DNA from: a virus | Length of the DNA: 64,000 nt | IMG/VR virus record: IMGVR_UViG_3300031251_000003 | Span: 94,107 to 158,106 of that record | Reading direction: 5' to 3' (one strand) | Part shown: positions 45,140 to 53,197 of the stretch, piece by piece | Layout: every line of letters starts with the position of its first letter | How positions within the stretch are numbered: the first letter of the stretch is position 1 | The notes under the pieces: generated by a model | What the model saw: the letters and a program-made list of their open reading frames with translations, nothing else | Database searches by the model: none | What the model was told of the DNA's origin: nothing | Translations under genes and position numbers: made by a program

Positions 45140-46213
45140 ATGAGTATAGACAATCTTTTGAAAGAACTACAGAAGGATCTAGGCGACAGAGCTTTCTTAG
45201 CTAGTGAGGCACCATCCGTGAGAGTAATTTCAACAGGTATAACAAGTTTAGATGTAGCCACCGGTATTGGTGGGTTCCCTCGCGGTACTTTGGTCGAGGT
45301 TTTTGGTCGTGAGTCAAGTGGTAAAACGGCATTAGCTGTTTATGCTATGGCAGAAGTCCATCGAAATAAGGGCTACACTGGTTTAGTCAACTTGGAGTCT
45401 AACATTACTGAGGAAGGATGGAAACAATGGGCTGTTAGTATTGCTCCACCATGGTTTGATCCTGCCAGAGTACTTGTAACAAATCCAGATCCAGGTACAG
45501 AATCTCTTATCACATTTAGTAAGATGATCGCCAGTGGCAGTATGGATCTAGTAGTTTATGACTCTATCGGAGCTATGTCTACCGATAAAGAACTTCAGAT
45601 AGGAGAGTCTAAACAGGCATTCGGTCAGTCAGCTATGGTAACACAGTTGATCAAGCAGGCTGCTCACTTCGCTTATGAGGCTCAGTGTGTCCCTATATTT
45701 TTGAACCAGATCCGCGATGATTCAGCAGGTAGATTCGTTATCGAAAAGGCTCCGGGTGGCCATGCTAAAGATCACTTTGCAACACTGCGTATCCATCTCA
45801 AGACTACTACTCAGAACTGGAAGAAGATCAAGATTGATGATGAAGATGAATTCCCTGGTTTCCGAGTAACCGCTAGAATTGTCAAGAACAAGGTAGGTTC
45901 ACCAAGGCGTCGTGCGGGTTGGAACTATTGGAACTATCTATCACCTGATGGAGTCATCGGGATTGATACATTCCAGGATACCATTGATGTAGCTTTGCGG
46001 CAGGATGTATTCAAGTCTAGTGGGTCATGGTATTACCACGAAGCATTCCCAGATGGGAAACTACAGGGTGGTCAGAAGGTCATTGACTTTCTTCGTAATG
46101 ATCCAGATCTAACCAAGAAGGTACGACAACAGCTTGTGCTCAATGCCTACAACGATGGGAACATCATGGCAGAAGAAGAATCTAGAGAGGTATTAACCGA
46201 TGGGGTTATTTAA
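45140..46213 (+). CDS. recA: RecA-like recombinase
   Basis: 357 residues. Walker A FGRESSGKT (55-63), VYDSIGAMS as Walker B, and IFLNQIRDD followed by GGHAKDHFATLRIHL, the L2/ATP-sensing region. The loop NLESNITEEGW corresponds to the usual NAEG/EHAL segment. Catalyses strand exchange in phage recombination or repair. GAGG lies 8 nt before the ATG; an overlapping TATAAT is too close to act as a leaderless promoter. It ends overlapping the next gene by 14 nt. Confidence 0.9.
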   Translation: MSIDNLLKELQKDLGDRAFLASEAPSVRVISTGITSLDVATGIGGFPRGTLVEVFGRESSGKTALAVYAMAEVHRNKGYTGLVNLESNITEEGWKQWAVSIAPPWFDPARVLVTNPDPGTESLITFSKMIASGSMDLVVYDSIGAMSTDKELQIGESKQAFGQSAMVTQLIKQAAHFAYEAQCVPIFLNQIRDDSAGRFVIEKAPGGHAKDHFATLRIHLKTTTQNWKKIKIDDEDEFPGFRVTARIVKNKVGSPRRRAGWNYWNYLSPDGVIGIDTFQDTIDVALRQDVFKSSGSWYYHEAFPDGKLQGGQKVIDFLRNDPDLTKKVRQQLVLNAYNDGNIMAEEESREVLTDGVI

Positions 46214-46520
46214 TCTTCATAAGAAACTTGATTCGGGTGAAATGAGATCTTGGATAGAATCTTCACCAATAGCAGTAGTACCACCTTCTACCAGTAATAC
46301 CGGTAGTGCAGTCTCAACTGTAACAGGGGTTAATTCTGGGCCGGTTTCTCAACAGTATTTTACCACTACTAATGTGAGTAGTCCGGATCCAACCGATGTA
46401 GCTATCCAAGAGTTGAAGGCAGGACAAGCTGCAATAGTGGAACTGCTTAATGGCATGGTGGATAAACTTGATTCACTTCAGGAACGGATTGAGTTACTCG
46501 AAGACGACATAATGGAATAA
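46200..46520 (+). CDS. Coiled-coil hypothetical protein
   Basis: 106 residues. Ser/Thr/Val-rich linker in the middle (VPPSTSNTGSAVSTVTG) and a C-terminal coiled coil (AIVELLNGMVDKLDSLQERI). No known domain; it overlaps recA and is followed closely by the nuclease gene. May be a recombination accessory factor. Confidence 0.55.
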   Translation: MGLFNLHKKLDSGEMRSWIESSPIAVVPPSTSNTGSAVSTVTGVNSGPVSQQYFTTTNVSSPDPTDVAIQELKAGQAAIVELLNGMVDKLDSLQERIELLEDDIME

Positions 46521-46522
46521 TA

Positions 46523-46918
46523 TTGCGAAGTAAATCAACCACAGGAATGGGTAAGGAGCATGAAGAGGCAGTAGTCTCTTCGTTTTCATGGGCTAATGCT
46601 CATCGAAGTAGGAGTTCGGGTGCATCTTTCCATGATCCAGTAGACGTAACGACAGAGGTATCTGTTATAGAATGCGAGGCTACGGAGAATAAGTCCTATA
46701 GTCTCAAAGAAAGTTTCTGGGAAGAGGTAAAGGAGAAACAGCACTCTGGTAAGATGCCCATGTTAGCGATTAGGTTCCGTCATCCTACCGATGGAAAGCA
46801 CACAGATTTAGGTATCATCGATCTAGATAATCTATCTGCACTACTAGAAGAATTGGAGGTATATAGAAATGAATCCCTTGTCCCTGAGCAAAGAAAAGAC
46901 CATAGCCATCATCACTAA
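46523..46918 (+). CDS. Putative Holliday-junction-resolvase-type nuclease
   Basis: 131 residues, TTG start. GKEHEEAVVSSF then SRSSGASFHDPVDVTTE and IECEATENKSYSLKE follow the E...SG...D...ExK-type pattern of archaeal Hjc/PD-(D/E)XK nucleases, although the catalytic Lys is less clear (ECEAT). It would cut branched DNA. Lies in the recombination operon; a second, RuvC-type resolvase is encoded at 47918. Confidence 0.55.
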   Translation: MRSKSTTGMGKEHEEAVVSSFSWANAHRSRSSGASFHDPVDVTTEVSVIECEATENKSYSLKESFWEEVKEKQHSGKMPMLAIRFRHPTDGKHTDLGIIDLDNLSALLEELEVYRNESLVPEQRKDHSHHH

Positions 46919-47051
46919 TGCTATCGCATGGGAAATGATTCCCCATGAAAAGAATGATGATGGGGAGATTACTCTTAGTAAGGATGAGGTTGCTCTATGT
47001 AAACGAGCAGCCGAACGTGTCTATCGACAAGCAATAGAAGGACGCGATTAA
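46869..47051 (+). CDS. Small hypothetical protein
   Basis: 60 residues, MNPLSLSKEKTIAIITNAIA..., a charged helical protein ending CKRAAERVYRQAIEGRD. GGAGG lies about 10 nt before the ATG within the previous gene, with which it overlaps by 50 nt; the stop overlaps the next ATG. No family recognised. Confidence 0.55.
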   Translation: MNPLSLSKEKTIAIITNAIAWEMIPHEKNDDGEITLSKDEVALCKRAAERVYRQAIEGRD

Positions 47052-47824
47052 TGGACTCACGTAAATTACGTAAGACTATGACCGCTGGACAGGGAGCGAT
47101 TTTAGTTCCTCTCATTGAGAAGTACCAGCAAAAGGCTAGGTTCCCAGAGAAATGGGACATCGAGATTCAGAACGTGAAGAAGAATGATGGGCATTTCCAT
47201 CCGTCTTCCCATTGTTTCACAGATCCTTATGATCTATGGCTCTACAAGCAAGGTAGACTAGCTCCTAGTCCTATCTCTCCTGCGTTGAGGCGAACCTTCG
47301 ACGTGGGCCATATGGTTCACGGGTATCTTGAGAGTATCGTGATCCACATGGGTCTAGTAAAGAAGACCAACGTGGAACGTCACGTTACTCATGAGATCAC
47401 AACCCAATACGGAATCGTAATAGGATCAGGTACCGGAGATATGATCGATGTCCAGATCCCCGGCTACGGTTCTTGGTTAGTCGATATTAAGACAATGAAT
47501 AAGACCGAGTTTGAACAGGGAGGTAGAGCAGAGACACTCAAGAAGTGGAATGCTCAAGTCTCTTGTTACATGGATTGGTTCGGTGCAGATAAGGCTATGA
47601 TCTTAGCGTTCTGCAAGGATTCTCCGCATCAGATGAGAGAGTTTCAGATCGTCAAGGATCAGAGTTTGCTCAATGAGATCTATGATCGTTGGGGTTATGT
47701 ACAGCACTGTATAGATACTAACAAGGAACCGGATATGGAGTATGCAGTAGATCCTTTGCTTCTAAATCCTGGTGATAGTGTATTGGACGTGGAGTTAGCA
47801 AATAGTTTAGCCCAAGAAAAGTAG
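47051..47824 (+). CDS. RecB/Cas4-family exonuclease
   Basis: 257 residues. FDVGHMVHGYLES (the N-terminal His/helix), SGTGDMIDVQIPGYGSWLVDIKTMNKTEF (D...DxK catalytic core, spread over about 135-163) and NAQVSCYMDWFGADKAMILAF, the QxxxY motif, define a PD-(D/E)XK nuclease like RecB C-terminal domains and Cas4. Likely resects DNA ends with RecA. No Fe-S Cys cluster typical of Cas4 is seen. Confidence 0.8.
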   Translation: MDSRKLRKTMTAGQGAILVPLIEKYQQKARFPEKWDIEIQNVKKNDGHFHPSSHCFTDPYDLWLYKQGRLAPSPISPALRRTFDVGHMVHGYLESIVIHMGLVKKTNVERHVTHEITTQYGIVIGSGTGDMIDVQIPGYGSWLVDIKTMNKTEFEQGGRAETLKKWNAQVSCYMDWFGADKAMILAFCKDSPHQMREFQIVKDQSLLNEIYDRWGYVQHCIDTNKEPDMEYAVDPLLLNPGDSVLDVELANSLAQEK

Positions 47825-47856
47825 CACCAACAATCACATAATTATTGCGAAGGGAT

Positions 47857-47888
47857 AAATAGGCAGATTATTTGACATCTGCCTATTT
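47857..47888 (+). promoter_or_regulatory. 11-bp inverted repeat enclosing a -35 box
   Basis: AAATAGGCAGA (47857-47867) and TCTGCCTATTT (47878-47888) are perfect inverted repeats. The TTGACA lies in the 10-nt loop. As DNA it would suit an operator; as RNA it could end the upstream transcript, but no T run follows. Confidence 0.65.
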
Positions 47889-47900
47889 GTATGTTACAAT
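47872..47900 (+). promoter_or_regulatory. Sigma70-type promoter of the RuvC-like gene
   Basis: TTGACA (47872-47877), 17 nt, TACAAT (47895-47900); start codon at 47918. Confidence 0.85.
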
Positions 47901-47917
47901 ACGTTTCATAAACAATA

Positions 47918-48478
47918 ATGGTTATCGTAGGAATTGATGGTGGGTTCGTTCGACTTGGACTTTCAGCCATCTCACTAACAGATGAGGGGATTAGACTCCT
48001 GAATTTTGGATTGATTAGAAACCAAAGAGGGGAAGAAACCTTCAACGAATTTCTCACGGCTGGTATCGAACAGATCACCATGGATTTCCCTAGGTTTTTG
48101 GCACTGAATCAGCCGAACCTTATTGTGTCAGAGACTATCCCGGTCGGTAAATTGGGATCAAGTAATAGTCAGGTAGTAGCAGCCGTCACTACTTGTCACG
48201 TTATAGCAATCCAGCAAGGTATTCCATGGCAAAATCTGGGTGCCAATACTGTGAAGAAAGCTGTTACCGGAGATGGTAAGGCTAGCAAGACCTTGATCCG
48301 TAATACGATACTGGATAGGTTCCCCTCTATAGCACAGAAACATGCAGAGTTGAAGCGAGAACAGAAAGAAGCTGGCGACAAGACACGCCCTGGGTTACCT
48401 CAAGATGTCTTCGATAGTGTGGCCGTCGCTTTGACGGGGGCCATGAAAACGGAGTTAGATGAAAAGGAAACGATGTAA
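47918..48478 (+). CDS. RuvC-like Holliday junction resolvase
   Basis: 186 residues. First acid in VIVGIDGGFVRLGLSAI, second in LIVSETIPVGKLGSSNSQ, and the last pair in LPQDVFDSVAVALTG, spaced as in RuvC/RNase H-fold resolvases. Cuts four-way junctions before packaging. Has its own promoter with an inverted repeat around the -35, so it is probably repressed at some stage. It overlaps the next start by 20 nt. Confidence 0.85.
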   Translation: MVIVGIDGGFVRLGLSAISLTDEGIRLLNFGLIRNQRGEETFNEFLTAGIEQITMDFPRFLALNQPNLIVSETIPVGKLGSSNSQVVAAVTTCHVIAIQQGIPWQNLGANTVKKAVTGDGKASKTLIRNTILDRFPSIAQKHAELKREQKEAGDKTRPGLPQDVFDSVAVALTGAMKTELDEKETM

Positions 48479-48974
48479 GGGATGCAAGCAACTTAAAAGA
48501 GAAAGTCTATTCTCACTAGGCAAGAATGGCCGCAATGAAGTTTGTCGTGCTTGTAACTACGATGGCTTAACGGCCAATGAGAAGCACAAGATTCTACGCG
48601 AAGCGTACAGGAATTACCTTACCTGGAAGGATCTTCTTACTTATGGTGGTGGAAGTGAACACCCCGTATCGAATAGAGAAGAGCTAGAGGTATTGACATA
48701 TAGCATACCGGTAGAGAAAGGATCAGATGAATATGTTCCTATCTCTATTTCTTTTTATGATCTTGAACGTGCATTGAAAACCTTCAATGGTGAGATGCAA
48801 CGTGACGGAACTATCCTCTCCAAACGCAAGGAAGAAGCATTCTATTTGAATGTTATTCGGGATATGCTACAGCGTGACGTGGCTGAGAAGATGGGCATAA
48901 CAACTGTCTCGGTGGGTCAGTATGTCGAGCAATCTATGAGACAAATAGAGAAGTATTTCTTTGAAGAAGTATAA
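48459..48974 (+). CDS. Zinc finger plus sigma region 4-like regulator
   Basis: 171 residues. N-terminal CKGCKQLKR...CRACNY is a zinc knuckle; the C-terminal 60 residues (KRKEEAFYLNVIRDMLQRDV, AEKMGITTVSVGQYVEQSMR) form a helix-turn-helix like sigma region 4. Region 2 is absent. This combination suggests a transcription activator, or an accessory sigma-like factor, positioned before the late head genes. Family not recognised beyond these parts. Confidence 0.6.
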   Translation: MKRKRCKGCKQLKRESLFSLGKNGRNEVCRACNYDGLTANEKHKILREAYRNYLTWKDLLTYGGGSEHPVSNREELEVLTYSIPVEKGSDEYVPISISFYDLERALKTFNGEMQRDGTILSKRKEEAFYLNVIRDMLQRDVAEKMGITTVSVGQYVEQSMRQIEKYFFEEV

Positions 48975-49005
48975 AATCTCCTATCCCGGACAGTAAATAA
49001 ATAGA

Positions 49006-49350
49006 ATGGCACAACGTACACCGTATTCCACTCGTAAGGAAGCTCTGTTAGAATTACCAGAGTTCGATCCTACTCGTACTGATTATACCGAGTATGAATT
49101 ATCGCTGTATACAGATCAGATGCTGAGAAACGCTGGTGCAGCCGACGACGCACGTTTCCTCTTCCAAGAGCACATCGAACCTAGGTGGCGCAAAGAGGTA
49201 CGTGTTGAGTCAGGCACACCAGACGCAACTATCACTCATTCACTCTCCCCGGACGGTGTTACCATGTACAACAGGCAGCATAAGAATGGGCGAAAGGTGA
49301 ATAGTGATAAGCAGAGAAAAGATAGCGGCGCTTCCTATTATCGGACGTAA
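49006..49350 (+). CDS. Hypothetical protein
   Basis: 114 residues, rich in charged and Tyr residues (DPTRTDYTEYELSLYTDQML). No known domain. First gene of the packaging cluster, 24 nt before the small-terminase candidate. The C-terminus is basic (NRQHKNGRKVNSDKQRK). Confidence 0.55.
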   Translation: MAQRTPYSTRKEALLELPEFDPTRTDYTEYELSLYTDQMLRNAGAADDARFLFQEHIEPRWRKEVRVESGTPDATITHSLSPDGVTMYNRQHKNGRKVNSDKQRKDSGASYYRT

Positions 49351-49374
49351 GGGTGGGGAATAGGAGGAATACCT

Positions 49375-49977
49375 ATGGCCTCTAAAGGGAACATAGATAC
49401 GCTTACAAATAAGATGCCGCTCAAGACTGAGAAGCGGTGTAATGTCTGTACCTCATCCAGTAGGATGAAGGTTGATCGTCTTCTTGCAGCACAGTTTTCC
49501 AACACAGCTATCGCAGAAGAATTGATTATGTCTGACCCTGATTTCCAGGGCAAGCAAGTAGACACAGTTCGTAGAAATGTAGAACGTCACGGCAAGAACC
49601 ACGTTGATATTCGTAACCGATCTATCCGACGTATGGTTGAGAAGCGTGCTCAAGAACAGGGCATGTTGTTGGATGTGGCTGAAGGTAGGATTACTTCAGG
49701 CCGCGCTCTGCTCGATACCCTGATCGCTCAGGCTCAGGAGCAGCTAGCTAACCCCGATAGTCGTGTGCGTTATGCAGATGCTATCGAGGCTGTCAAGCTT
49801 CTTGAGGATGTTCAGAAAGCAGAGTTCCAATCACAGCTTGAAGTCTTACAGCGCCAGGTCTATTGTATTTCGACAGCCGTTAAAGAGATTGTACCTGAAG
49901 CTCTACTACCAAAGTTGGTAGAGCGGGCTGATCAACTATTCAAGGGTACAGAGATCAAGGAGTTAAGTGCCAAGTAA
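49375..49977 (+). CDS. Small terminase subunit candidate
   Basis: 200 residues. CNVCTSSSRMKVDRLLAAQF and a helix-turn-helix-like region (SNTAIAEELIMSDPDFQGKQ, VDTVRRNVERHGKNH) near 20-75, then a long helical oligomerisation part. DNA-binding N-terminus plus helical core, directly upstream of the large terminase, is typical for TerS. AGGAGGA stands 7 nt before the ATG. Assignment rests on context and fold pattern. Confidence 0.55.
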   Translation: MASKGNIDTLTNKMPLKTEKRCNVCTSSSRMKVDRLLAAQFSNTAIAEELIMSDPDFQGKQVDTVRRNVERHGKNHVDIRNRSIRRMVEKRAQEQGMLLDVAEGRITSGRALLDTLIAQAQEQLANPDSRVRYADAIEAVKLLEDVQKAEFQSQLEVLQRQVYCISTAVKEIVPEALLPKLVERADQLFKGTEIKELSAK

Positions 49978-50285
49978 TGATTGACCTTTATGAGAATGAA
50001 GTAGAACTAGTCTACGATACTGTGCAGTACGTGCAGCGTAAGTTCAGTGGGAAGATGGCTTCAGGTGAGAACCTAACCTTGCTTCAGAAAGAACTGGTTG
50101 GTAGACTAGAAGACTTAGGATTTGGTTGCACCGTCGATGTTACCCCTATCGCACAGGGGTTGCCGATCTCTTTACGGATCGATTCCCGTCTAGAGAATAG
50201 ACTCTTTGACGCTGAGCGAAAGAGATGGGAGGTTCAGCGACGAGATGATGACACGCCGGTCAGTGAGATCGAGGGTCTTGTTTAA
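49977..50285 (+). CDS. Hypothetical protein in the terminase operon
   Basis: 102 residues, start and stop overlapping both neighbours by 1 nt (TAATG junctions). Helical N-terminus (VELVYDTVQYVQRKFSGKM) and a beta part with FGCTVDVTPIAQGLPI. No known domain; may assist packaging. Confidence 0.6.
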   Translation: MIDLYENEVELVYDTVQYVQRKFSGKMASGENLTLLQKELVGRLEDLGFGCTVDVTPIAQGLPISLRIDSRLENRLFDAERKRWEVQRRDDDTPVSEIEGLV

Positions 50286-52246
50286 TGTCATCAATGCCCG
50301 ATCTAATCGAGCAGTTTGGCAACGCGATCATCAAAGATCGCGTTGACATTATTGAGTTTGTTGAGTCTCCGAAGTTCTTAGGTCGTCAACTATACCCTAG
50401 GCAGAAAACTCTTCTTAAGATCATCTATCTTCTAGACCTAGATGAGTATGATAAGGCCGTCATCGCTGAGTGGGAAGATCCAGAAGGGGAATGCACAGTC
50501 TGTACCAAACTCTATGATCGTATCGAGTTCCTTAAGAAGGAAGGTTACCCACATTTCAAGACTATTCAGTTGGTCGGTGGACGACGATCCTCCAAGGGTT
50601 TCATCACCGGGATTTGCATCGCGTATGAGATCTATTGTCTCACGTTACATGATGATCTTCATCAGCAGTTTAACCTACCTTCAGGTAAGGAAATCTACTT
50701 CAACATCGTAGCCGACTCATTGGATCAAGCCAAGGCTCACCAGTTCTCCGACGCTGCTGATGCTGTCATGGATACCAAGCCATTCCAGAAGCAACGTCTT
50801 TTCGGTAAGGGCTTAGCTGAATCTCTGAGTATCAATACTCCCGGCGATCTTAGACGCCTTGCCGACCTTCGAGCGGGTGGGTTGAAGGTAGATCGAGATA
50901 TGGGATCGCTAATTGTCAAGGCCAACGGGACTAACTCCAAGACGATCCGAGGATCCGCTAGCTTGATGTTCGTCTTTGACGAGATGGCCCACCTTGTAGC
51001 GGGTGAATCTCGTATGTCCGATGAAGAGCTATGGAAGGCAGCTATCCCTTCAGTTCAGCAGTTCCGTGAGGAAGGAATGATCTTTGCTAACTCATCGCCA
51101 TACCAGAAGCTTGGGAAATTCTACGAACTATATGAACAGTCATTAAAACTAGATCCCCCAGAAGAAGGTAAGCCAGAGTTCCCGGATCAGTTCATGTTGC
51201 AATTTCCTTCTTGGGAATTGTATAAGGATTATGAAAAGTTTGGGATGCCGATCCCCGCTGCTCTCCCTCCCGAAGTAGATCCGATGATGCGTTACGAAGA
51301 GATGCGTGATCCTGTATCCTTCAAGGTCGAGAACCGTGCTCAGTTCGCTGAAGTCGAGGACTCATTCCTCAGACCTGAGCTTGTGGATCGTATGTTCGAT
51401 CCGATCTTCACCGAAGAGAGCATCGGTAGAACGATCCACCCGATGGCTGGCGCTGTGGGCTTCATGAAGTACAAGGGTCACGGCGACCCTGCATCCGTGG
51501 GTGCTAACTTCGGTATAGCTATCGGCCATGTAGAAGAGGTAGAGAATCTCAACACAGGGATCCTTGAACCTCATGTTGTCTTTGATTTCATCGATGCTTT
51601 CTACCCTGATGACTTCAAGGATCCTCAGTTCCCTGACCATCCGGGAACCATTGACTGGTTGGAAGTTATCCCCACCATTACATCTTTGATCAACAACTTC
51701 CGCCCATTCGAATTTACATTCGACCAGTTCAACTCAGTCATGGCCATCCAGCAGTTGCAAGAGAACCTGCGAAAGATGAGTATCCAGGACTCACTAGTTT
51801 ATGAGAAGTTCGCAACCCCTAAACTCAACCAGAGGCGAGCATATAACTTCCGAGAAGCACTAAACCTAGGCCGCGTTCATGCGCCACACCCTGAGACATT
51901 CAATCCAATTGCTACCAAGAATCCTATTGAGCTAGCTAGAAATGAGCTTAAGTTCCTCAAGGAAAAACTAGGTAAGGTAGACAAGCAAACCATCGGCCCT
52001 GTAAGGACTAAGGATATTGCAGACTGTTTGATGGAAGTTACCGACGCCTTAATTGGTGATACATTGGGATCAATTTATGATGGATTAGGAGGAACACCAG
52101 CATTAGGTGCTCAAATGACACCCGCTGGTTTCCTTCATGGAAATACAATGCAATTCTCAGAACTAAGAGATTGGGCTAATCATCATAATACAATGAAGGA
52201 TGTGAGAATACCGGGTCGAGGAATAAATCGATCCAGAAAGCATTAG
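50285..52246 (+). CDS. terL: Large terminase subunit
   Basis: 653 residues. Walker A in LVGGRRSSKGFITGI (about 97-111), Walker B SLMFVFDEMAHLVAG and the coupling motif IFANSSPYQK in the ATPase half; the nuclease half has acids in HVVFDFIDAFYPDD and KDIADCLMEVTDALIG, as in RNase H-fold terminases. Cuts and pumps phage DNA into the head. The length and motif order are normal for TerL. The 3' end (52040-52240) is notably A+T-rich. Confidence 0.9.
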   Translation: MSSMPDLIEQFGNAIIKDRVDIIEFVESPKFLGRQLYPRQKTLLKIIYLLDLDEYDKAVIAEWEDPEGECTVCTKLYDRIEFLKKEGYPHFKTIQLVGGRRSSKGFITGICIAYEIYCLTLHDDLHQQFNLPSGKEIYFNIVADSLDQAKAHQFSDAADAVMDTKPFQKQRLFGKGLAESLSINTPGDLRRLADLRAGGLKVDRDMGSLIVKANGTNSKTIRGSASLMFVFDEMAHLVAGESRMSDEELWKAAIPSVQQFREEGMIFANSSPYQKLGKFYELYEQSLKLDPPEEGKPEFPDQFMLQFPSWELYKDYEKFGMPIPAALPPEVDPMMRYEEMRDPVSFKVENRAQFAEVEDSFLRPELVDRMFDPIFTEESIGRTIHPMAGAVGFMKYKGHGDPASVGANFGIAIGHVEEVENLNTGILEPHVVFDFIDAFYPDDFKDPQFPDHPGTIDWLEVIPTITSLINNFRPFEFTFDQFNSVMAIQQLQENLRKMSIQDSLVYEKFATPKLNQRRAYNFREALNLGRVHAPHPETFNPIATKNPIELARNELKFLKEKLGKVDKQTIGPVRTKDIADCLMEVTDALIGDTLGSIYDGLGGTPALGAQMTPAGFLHGNTMQFSELRDWANHHNTMKDVRIPGRGINRSRKH

Positions 52247-52286
52247 ATACTTCTAAAACTATATCGAACGGGGAGAAATAGATAGA

Positions 52287-53189
52287 ATGGTCATTGAGGA
52301 AGCGGGTAAAGTATACCATATAGATGATGAAACTGGCCTTGTAACTGAGGCGAGTCTAATCGAGGACGCTGAAGCATTGAGCGATGAGTTCAGAATTGGT
52401 GATCGCGTTGTAGTTTCTGGGCAATTCGGTGAGGTCGTCAGTGTTATCCCAAGTTACTATGGCGCAGCCTTTGGCGTCCAGTTTGATAACGGTGACGTTG
52501 ATGAATTTGGTGAGTCTCAGATGGCTCGTACCGCAGCAGAGAAGAAGGCTTCTTATGAGTCTCCGATCTTGGAGATCTTTGCTCGTTATGCAGCCTATCA
52601 GGAGATGGAAATCTATACTCCTGAAGAGCAGGAAGCTAAGAGAGCAGAGGCACGTTGGCTTAGTCTTAGTGCTAGCTCCTTGCGTGCTCACACCGGAGCT
52701 TACGGTGAAGCAGATCCTAAGTTGGATGAGATAGTTCTCACCACAAGATCTGATCTAAAGGATCTTGACGAGCTTAGATTGCTCGTGGACACTGAGGCAA
52801 ACCAGAAGTACCTAACTAGTCTCAATCGTTACAAGATCTCAGATGAGATCCATGGTTATGGTGCTAGCATGGGCGGTAAGGATGATGCATCGTGGCTCTC
52901 TCTTGAAGAGGACAACCTTGAAGTAATAGTTACCACTGATGCTGATCTAGCAGCCCGAGCAACTGAAGTCGTTGCTTTCCTTTCACGAGAGCAGCTTCTA
53001 GATGATGACTTTATGCGGGTAGCAGGCACTTACCAGTACGAGTATCTACAAATGGATCCCACCCAGAAGAAGACCTTTGATCGTCTTCTTTCTAAGGCTC
53101 GTGTTGAGAAGATTAAGGAGCTTCCTGTTGAAACCAAGACAGCTTCTACTACTTTCGATTTAGAAGACACTACAGATATCTTCATTTAG
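52287..53189 (+). CDS. Head-region hypothetical protein
   Basis: 300 residues. A KOW/SH3-like beta barrel near 35-75 (FRIGDRVVVSGQFGEVVSVI, GVQFDNGDVDEFGESQM), then helices with long acidic runs. GGGGAG precedes the start by about 10 nt. The barrel may bind nucleic acid or another head protein. Position between TerL and portal suggests a virion or assembly protein; not recognised. Confidence 0.5.
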   Translation: MVIEEAGKVYHIDDETGLVTEASLIEDAEALSDEFRIGDRVVVSGQFGEVVSVIPSYYGAAFGVQFDNGDVDEFGESQMARTAAEKKASYESPILEIFARYAAYQEMEIYTPEEQEAKRAEARWLSLSASSLRAHTGAYGEADPKLDEIVLTTRSDLKDLDELRLLVDTEANQKYLTSLNRYKISDEIHGYGASMGGKDDASWLSLEEDNLEVIVTTDADLAARATEVVAFLSREQLLDDDFMRVAGTYQYEYLQMDPTQKKTFDRLLSKARVEKIKELPVETKTASTTFDLEDTTDIFI

Positions 53190-53197
53190 GAGAAGAG

